A program made the translations under genes and the position numbers. Positions 59,701 to 64,000 of a stretch of DNA of 64,000 nt are shown here, one piece after another (the stretch's first letter is position 1; each line of letters begins with the position of its first letter). The stretch is from Phaffia rhodozyma. Taxonomy: Eukaryota > Basidiomycota > Tremellomycetes > Cystofilobasidiales > Mrakiaceae. The notes below the pieces were generated by a model. It had not been told where the DNA came from. It ran no database searches and saw only the letters and a list, made by a program, of their open reading frames with translations. The DNA is taken from contig JACGZH010000003.1 in assembly GCA_014706385.1 (NCBI GenBank), positions 1,505,501 through 1,569,500 of the forward strand, written 5' to 3'.

Positions 59701-60522
59701 ACGTTCGGAGACACGTACTCACCCGTTGCTGACGGCACATCCCGGCGCATTTTTCTTTCCATCATCGCGAACGAAGACCTCACTATCCGACAAGGTGACG
59801 TCAAGACTGCATTCCTATACGCCAAGCTGGATGAACCGATCTGGATGACGCCTCCTCCGGGATATGCAGCAGCGAATGACGAGCTGTGCTATGTGACGAA
59901 TGCAATCTATGGTCTGCGTCAGTCTCCGAAAGCGTTCTATGACCGGATGGCAGTGTTTCTGCAAACAATTGGACTTACCCCGATCGAAGCTGATAACTGT
60001 ATCTTTATTGGCGAACGATACAGAACAAGGGTCATGCTCATGCTTTATGTTGATGATTTTGTAGTGGCAGGCACAGATAGAGCGGTTGCCGGCGTGTTTG
60101 ATGATATTGGCCGAGAGTTCGAAGTTGACGATAGAGGTGATCTCAACCCGGGGTCGCTACTAGGGATGGAGTTCACCAGAGATAGATCAAACGGGACGAT
60201 CAGCATCTCTCAGAAGTCATACATCGAGGACGTACTCGACCGGTTTGACTCGACCTCGATCACCCCTCGCCGGATCCCGATGCAGCCTGACCTCCAGCTA
60301 TGGGAGTCAGACGCACCGAAACCAAACGAAGGGCTCCAGAAGCGATATCAGGAACTAGTGGGATGTTTGACTTACCTGGTGACGTGCACGAGGTATGATA
60401 TCGCTTATTCGGTCGGAGTGCTTGCCCGTTTCTGTTCGAACCCTGCACAAGTCCATATGGAAGCAGCTCAGCGGGTGTTGGCCTATCTAGCATGCACAAA
60501 GCAGTTTTCACTCACCATCTGA
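56710..60522 (+). CDS. Copia gag-pol polyprotein, ending at a premature in-frame stop
   Basis: The frame from ATG at 56710 (preferred over an upstream GTG) runs 1270 residues. In order: gag, a CCHC knuckle (CLYCGQSSHYAADC, about 254), and an aspartic protease (FLLDTGCTQTC, about 350). Then come the gag-pre-integrase His/Cys site (HRRMGH, about 490, with C-x2-C later) and the integrase core with Asp in HTDIQGP (about 560), Asp in SDNGGEY (about 624) and Glu in QNGKAERTNR (about 662). Reverse transcriptase follows (GDVKTAFLYAKLDEP near 1030, MLYVDDFVVAG near 1113). It stops at a TGA (60520-60522) just before RNase H, which continues in the same frame after the stop. All catalytic residues that I can see are intact, so the copy is structurally young but interrupted. 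Confidence 0.9.
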   Translation: MSNNVIQSVQPDPPPPAVPLHRDIRNTMFNNITRLASPHSPDVNYNMWERRLESALDDMRIWDVVIGKRTRPSVAYPTAKQAWGVDDEVARNFIISVLADSEGERVTKCTTAKQQLDVLRSAHLKRGTTGVLQLLSTLWDARLEDSTDLRASIDSVFRQVSLIRQITGDSITVDKLAGLLLLRMLPKTIQGETLVSNIQAQVGTDAHGTPRPLTLDFVADRILDNKDIQSTAMANCQNQQPHSAMAVTPPMVHCLYCGQSSHYAADCPKQPRSYNPKATEGKTRSNRYCDFHRSSGHNTSECFAKDQHSSGKTYFRPQANVVLGRNQVESPQSYALSLLCPSLSHPFTFLLDTGCTQTCVNDRSLFTTYEPYTDELFVASGASLGVVGKGTVNVVSQSRSGGQQVEVSFSNVWHVPLLSSTILVSLGQICQTDGITFTGNREEIVISDQTGPFFTASAYSRNLWALDVTVRSPTAVAHLVTSQVNKEIDLLHRRMGHLCCMSMYALVKSNPEVLNKSITSQDIKRYYDSEFCVPCVTSRQHRMSFSASSTVISQPLQLVHTDIQGPMPHTSLGGARYMLTMVDVYTEYHWAWATKSKSDAAGAIKDWIMQVERQTSHRVVTIRSDNGGEYMSNDFTSWLTSLGITQQPSIPDTPQQNGKAERTNRTIEEKITALLMEYGLPGSFWAEALTYALYVLARTVRPSTGKTRYEHWHGRPATYDRIHVFGCTAFAHNPKHKKHQSKSTPCWFISPSEDSFGKQAYRLVHKRNVQKVIYSRNVIFAEDWTMRTAHQYGQDNYSQSKTLPAAGRSLPLWTPDLTDPPSALPQDIPSEPLGRVDDESTEGHSADVSGVDKSTADDHQFVISEDETDDGENAEDTHALPRTHLRPLLLRRSSRISRTLPQANILIDIGTRQLPSTPPATYCQAVSGPFRVEWEAAMKAEMDLFEKLRVWTIRKADSKATEVVSGRWDFTCSSTAISHEAKFKARWVARGFKQREGTFGDTYSPVADGTSRRIFLSIIANEDLTIRQGDVKTAFLYAKLDEPIWMTPPPGYAAANDELCYVTNAIYGLRQSPKAFYDRMAVFLQTIGLTPIEADNCIFIGERYRTRVMLMLYVDDFVVAGTDRAVAGVFDDIGREFEVDDRGDLNPGSLLGMEFTRDRSNGTISISQKSYIEDVLDRFDSTSITPRRIPMQPDLQLWESDAPKPNEGLQKRYQELVGCLTYLVTCTRYDIAYSVGVLARFCSNPAQVHMEAAQRVLAYLACTKQFSLTI

Positions 60523-61038
60523 GGGAAAGCAAGCAAGATGCGACCGGCAATCGAGCTGTTCACCGACTCGGATCATGCTGGTGACAAAGAAACAAGAAAG
60601 TCAGTCACGGGGATCATGGTCTTCGTGTTTGGAGCTCTTGTTTACTGGAAAAGCAAGAAGATACCTTCCATCACGAAATCATCATGGGAGTCCGAGTATG
60701 TGGCTCTGTCTCAAGGAGCATCTCAAGTCGTGTGGATTAGGATGCTGTTGGGACAGCTCGGCTACTCGATCCCGACTGCTGTTGCCAAGTCGGACAACCA
60801 AGGAGCGATTGCGTCAGTCAAGAGTGGTCAGCTCCATCACCGGTCGAAACACATCGATGTGGGATACAAGTATGCGAGGGACTTACACAGAGAAGGCGTG
60901 CTGGACCTCGGATGGGTCCGAACGAAGGAGATGCCGGCAGATATGCTGACGAAGGCGTTGCCGAGGGAGACGTACGAGCACCTGAGGCTCAAGGGAGGAC
61001 TCCACGGTCGAGTCGGAGTCAGGAAGATGGACGAGTGA
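60523..61038 (+). pseudogene. RNase H part of the second copia element, separated by a stop
   Basis: It continues in the same frame as the gag-pol ORF. The copia RNase H is clear: LFTDSDHAGDKETRKS, WESEYVALSQGASQ, NQGAIASVKSG, HHRSKHIDVGY and the terminal ADMLTKALPRE. A new ATG at 60538 exists but is unlikely to be a true start. Separation from RT by a single TGA makes normal production impossible unless the stop is read through. Confidence 0.85.
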
Positions 61039-61355
61039 ACGGATGGATGGATGGATGGATGGATGGGTCAACTGTCGAGAGAAGTAAAGAGGTGATGGTA
61101 GTGGCCGGGAGAAGAGAATGCAGTTGCAAGGCACGAGGTGAACAAGAGCGTTTCCCGTTGTGTCTTGAGTCGCGTCGAGTTTTCTACTTTGGTTTTCTTC
61201 ATTTTCTTCATTTTCCTGATTTTCTCCTTTTTCTCGATTTTGCACTCTTCATCTTTTTCCGCGCATTTCTTTCGTGCTACCGCATCTTTCACCTTTGCTT
61301 TCATCATCCCAACCGTCATTCATCATGTTTCATAAGCAGGAACAATAAGTCGGAG
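61039..61355. other. 3' internal region of the retroelement
   Basis: It lies between the pol stop and the presumed LTR start. It begins with a GGAT tetranucleotide repeat (61041-61066) and contains a T-rich stretch with CTTCATTTT units. A purine-rich stretch before 61356 could act as polypurine tract, but that is not certain. Confidence 0.45.
61041..61066. repeat. GGAT tetranucleotide repeat
   Basis: About six consecutive GGAT units directly behind the retroelement stop codon. A simple-sequence tract. Confidence 0.95.
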
Positions 61356-62050
61356 TGTTGAGAGTACTTGAGTTGTTGAGGATACTTGGATATGGCTTCT
61401 CTTGATAAAATAGGGAGCACTTGGTGGGGAAATCGACTTGTTGAGAAACACTTGAATGCCAACTGATTCTTCTGTCAGACTAAGTTTCTGATCTCTAGTT
61501 CTCTGAGATTGGAATCTATCCTGATCTTCTTGTTTGATTGTTCGTTCGAGACAACTGATTCTTCTTGGATAGACCTGATCCTAATGCTAATTCTATAATT
61601 CTCTGATTCTCAAACAATTGTACACACACACAGTGAGCAAGTTCATTGAGAGAACCAGAAAGGGGAAGAAAGAAAAGAAAACAAACTAGCTACTGTATAT
61701 TCGAGATCACCAAGATGCAAACGAAAGAGAAACAAGATGGAAATAAAGTAGAATGGAAATAAAACGAGAGAGAAGTGAAATAAAGATGATATAGAAAATA
61801 GAAATGAAATAACATGTTGAACGAGAAACCGAAGAGATAGAAAGTCAACCAACGCGCAACACTCGATGGTTGGTGTCTAGACTGCTAATTCCAATATCTC
61901 TTTCCTCCTCTACTTCTTTTTTACTGTTTCTTTCCCGTTTTTTGTTTTTCCTTCCCTAGCATTTACCAAAACTGCTTCTTTGGTACTAAGATTGTTTGTT
62001 TTTTTAAATCAATCTATCTACAATACAAAACAGTGTTCGCTCTTATTGTA
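61356..62050 (+). repeat. Right LTR-like repeat of the copia complex
   Basis: It is the partner of the left repeat: 61620-61889 matches 53857-54121, and the AGCATTTACC motif near 61960 matches 54417. The start TGTTGAG at 61356 is a typical copia LTR beginning, but the left copy lacks a clear counterpart, so the left end may be truncated or diverged. The spacing between the two conserved blocks is about 210 bp shorter than in the left copy. The right end is estimated from the fading of similarity. Confidence 0.7.
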
Positions 62051-64000
62051 TACTAATAAATCTTTCGTCGTATCTCAGCACCCTATTCTGCTTTGCATTA
62101 TTCAGCCCAAGTCTTTGCGCTGGAATTCAATGCGGAGTGTCATATCGATTGGTACATGGCGTCAAAGATTTTTCTTTTTCCATAGTCAGAAAACACAAGA
62201 ATATTTACTTACGAATTTGCATATGAAAAAAACTTTTACATTACGATACATCCTTACTGCTTTTGAATATTACCCCCAACATACCAAAACAAATTGTACG
62301 CGTCCATGGTGCATCAGCTGTCGCCTGGAATGTATGTTCCCTATCTTTGCACATATCTATCAATGTGTCAAATTCATTGTCTACCTGAATCCTGTTCATA
62401 GAATAACAACTCCCAATTCTGGGTTGATTCAGCATCTTTAAACGTTTTGAGCGTATGAAGTCAGAATGTACACACTTAGATCTACGAGGCGATATGAAGT
62501 GCCTTGAATGTGCTTTCGAAATGATTGTGCCTCGAAGTACTAGAATGGTCAAGGCATCGATTGATAAAGCATTTTTGGCTCTTATACAACCAAAGTTATT
62601 GCAGTTAACAGTGTCCGAGCTGCGTGATTCTACTTGTGTATTTTGATTCAATATCCAATCCGATTTTCTCTGATAAGTGCAATATATAGGACGACTGCTT
62701 ATGGAATAATTGAAAGTCTTCACAAGTCCATTTGAGAACTGCATCGGAACTCAGATTCAAAGGAGTTTTGACTGATTGATCTTCTACTCAATCACTGATA
62801 ACAGATTGTTTTCAGCGATCGCATGTTCACAAGTACCACAGGGGTGATGGCATCTCGAATTCTGATGATCAATTTGAAGTCAATGTGGTTTCTTGCATTC
62901 AGCACTGTAATGTAACAGTGCTATCAAAGGTTGATATGCGAGTGACGATATCATACATATCGTAGCTACGGTATCCGACGGAAATATGGTATTAGGGTTA
63001 CATCCATTGTATGAGCAGCATCTATAGGAATGATCTGAGTTGGGGAAGGTTAGAATCTACCCTAATTAGCCCGCAAACTCATGCAATGTCGTTTGTGAAA
63101 TAGCAGGATGAATAAGCGCAAACGTTATCATTCTTGCAAAATAAACTTCAAGCTTGACAACGGCTTGATGAGAATTGACATGTCAATTTGAATGAAAAGA
63201 CCAAGGTACACAAGCTATGTAATGCGAGCACATTGATGAATGACTTTTGACAATCCGCATTCGTCTTAACATGGAAAAGCCGGTTGTTATGAAGCAAAAC
63301 CAAGTTCTTGGACGGACTTAGCCATCAATAGCCTCTGGTGCCAATTTTTAGTTGTTGATGTATACTGTAAGTGCTTTAACTTCGCAATATGGTACAAAGT
63401 TGTAGTGGGATTGATAAAACGTCGAATGGGTTTGACGTTGATGTGCCGACTGATAACACACATGCCCAAATGTCACTAAATCGTCTATCCATGTAATTTG
63501 AGTTATCGGGTGATGCCTATATAGCCTGTAGGGAGAATGCTGCGATTGTATGCCTAAATCGAATGATCAAGATAAATTATGGAAATGAACCTCCAGTGAA
63601 GATTTGATCTTCAATCAAACAACCGTATTTAAATTGCGCCGCACTTTCATGTCTGGTGCAAATTATTCATCGACATACAATCCTTTCATATCCTGATATG
63701 ATGACCATTTCTTTGTATGACAAAATCTACAAGGAGACAAACATATGCTCGTCATGTATCATCCTCATTTCTGAAGATTGTAAGCATGGAATAAATCCCA
63801 CATCACAAATATTTATTGTGGTTCTTCAACTGAAAGACTTGTATGATGACTCAAATATGCCTCCCCACTCTCAATAACTTACCACTGAACATATCTGGTG
63901 ACACGTCTAGTTTTGAAGAAAAATATTTGTTAATGAGAATTATAATATTGAAATTGATATTGGAGAAACTTTCACGCATATATTGTGAATAATATGTATT
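62051..64000. other. AT-rich terminal region without a supported gene
   Basis: Base composition drops sharply in GC compared with everything to the left. The longest frames (62241-62744 minus, 61980-62441 plus) overlap each other and carry no clear motif. A minus frame at 63287-63469 has NWHQRL, faintly like the gag-pre-integrase HxRLGH of copia elements, so the area may contain decayed retroelement sequence. I cannot support a gene, tRNA or telomere repeat. Confidence 0.5.

Larger units (their letters stand above)
53795..62050 (+). mobile_element. Ty1/copia LTR retrotransposon complex, two gag-pol copies
   Basis: Two LTR-like repeats in direct orientation bracket two related but divergent internal regions on the + strand. 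The first (54652-56413) is truncated and frameshifted; the second (56710-61038) is nearly complete. The domain order gag, protease, integrase, reverse transcriptase, RNase H defines the copia superfamily. The two gag regions share only moderate protein similarity, so this is not a recent tandem duplication. It is either a nested or recombined pair or two families sharing flanking LTRs. Codon usage is GC-rich compared with flanking sequence on the right. Confidence 0.85.

Overview
The window looks like a nuclear contig from a basidiomycete fungus. Genes are packed head to head and tail to tail, nearly all are cut by many short introns (donors GTAAGT, GTATGT, GTCAGT, GTTCGT, GTACGT; acceptors CAG or TAG), and the products are ordinary fungal housekeeping proteins. 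Intron density and protein style suggest an intron-rich tremellomycete yeast of the Phaffia/Cryptococcus kind. That placement is inference; no species-specific marker was tested. Exon coordinates below were worked out by hand from phase-consistent GT-AG junctions and conserved protein motifs.

Region 1 (about 0.5-42 kb) is conserved core genome. In order: a Ser/Pro-rich protein of unknown function (+); V-ATPase subunit G VMA10 (-); the LRR phosphatase regulator SDS22 (-); Arp2/3 subunit ARPC1 (+); an ornithine cyclodeaminase/mu-crystallin family enzyme (+); SUMO (-); translation release factor eRF1 (+); a Pin1/Ess1 prolyl isomerase (-); the gankyrin-like proteasome chaperone NAS6 (+); a Kin1/MARK-type kinase (+); a SulP-STAS-cNMP vacuolar transporter related to yeast Vsb1 (+); glutaminyl-tRNA synthetase GLN4 (-); a doubtful small ORF (+); and a PDK1/Pkh-type kinase with a C-terminal PH domain (-). 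Divergent pairs share short promoters (SDS22/ARPC1, SUMO/eRF1, PIN1/NAS6).

Region 2 (about 43.3-53.7 kb) has a different texture: more GC, richer in simple sequence, long purine or pyrimidine tracts inside introns, and genes that are not obvious core genes. It holds a SAP-domain protein (-), a basic/acidic protein of unknown function (+) and a compact RNase III with one catalytic domain and one dsRNA-binding domain (+).

Region 3 (about 53.8-62.05 kb) is a Ty1/copia retrotransposon complex. Two LTR-like repeats flank a truncated, frameshifted gag-protease copy followed by a second, nearly complete gag-pol with a single in-frame stop at the RT/RNase H junction. Region 4 (about 62.05-64 kb) is AT-rich and has no gene I can support.

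The most interesting structural observations are splicing oddities at otherwise conserved genes: an AT-AC intron in the SulP transporter, a GC-AG intron in PIN1, first exons consisting only of ATG in VMA10 and probably PIN1, an apparent 2-nt exon in eRF1, and a 40-nt intron in the PDK1 gene. I see no CRISPR array, rRNA or tRNA gene, and nothing that clearly amounts to a new multi-gene system.
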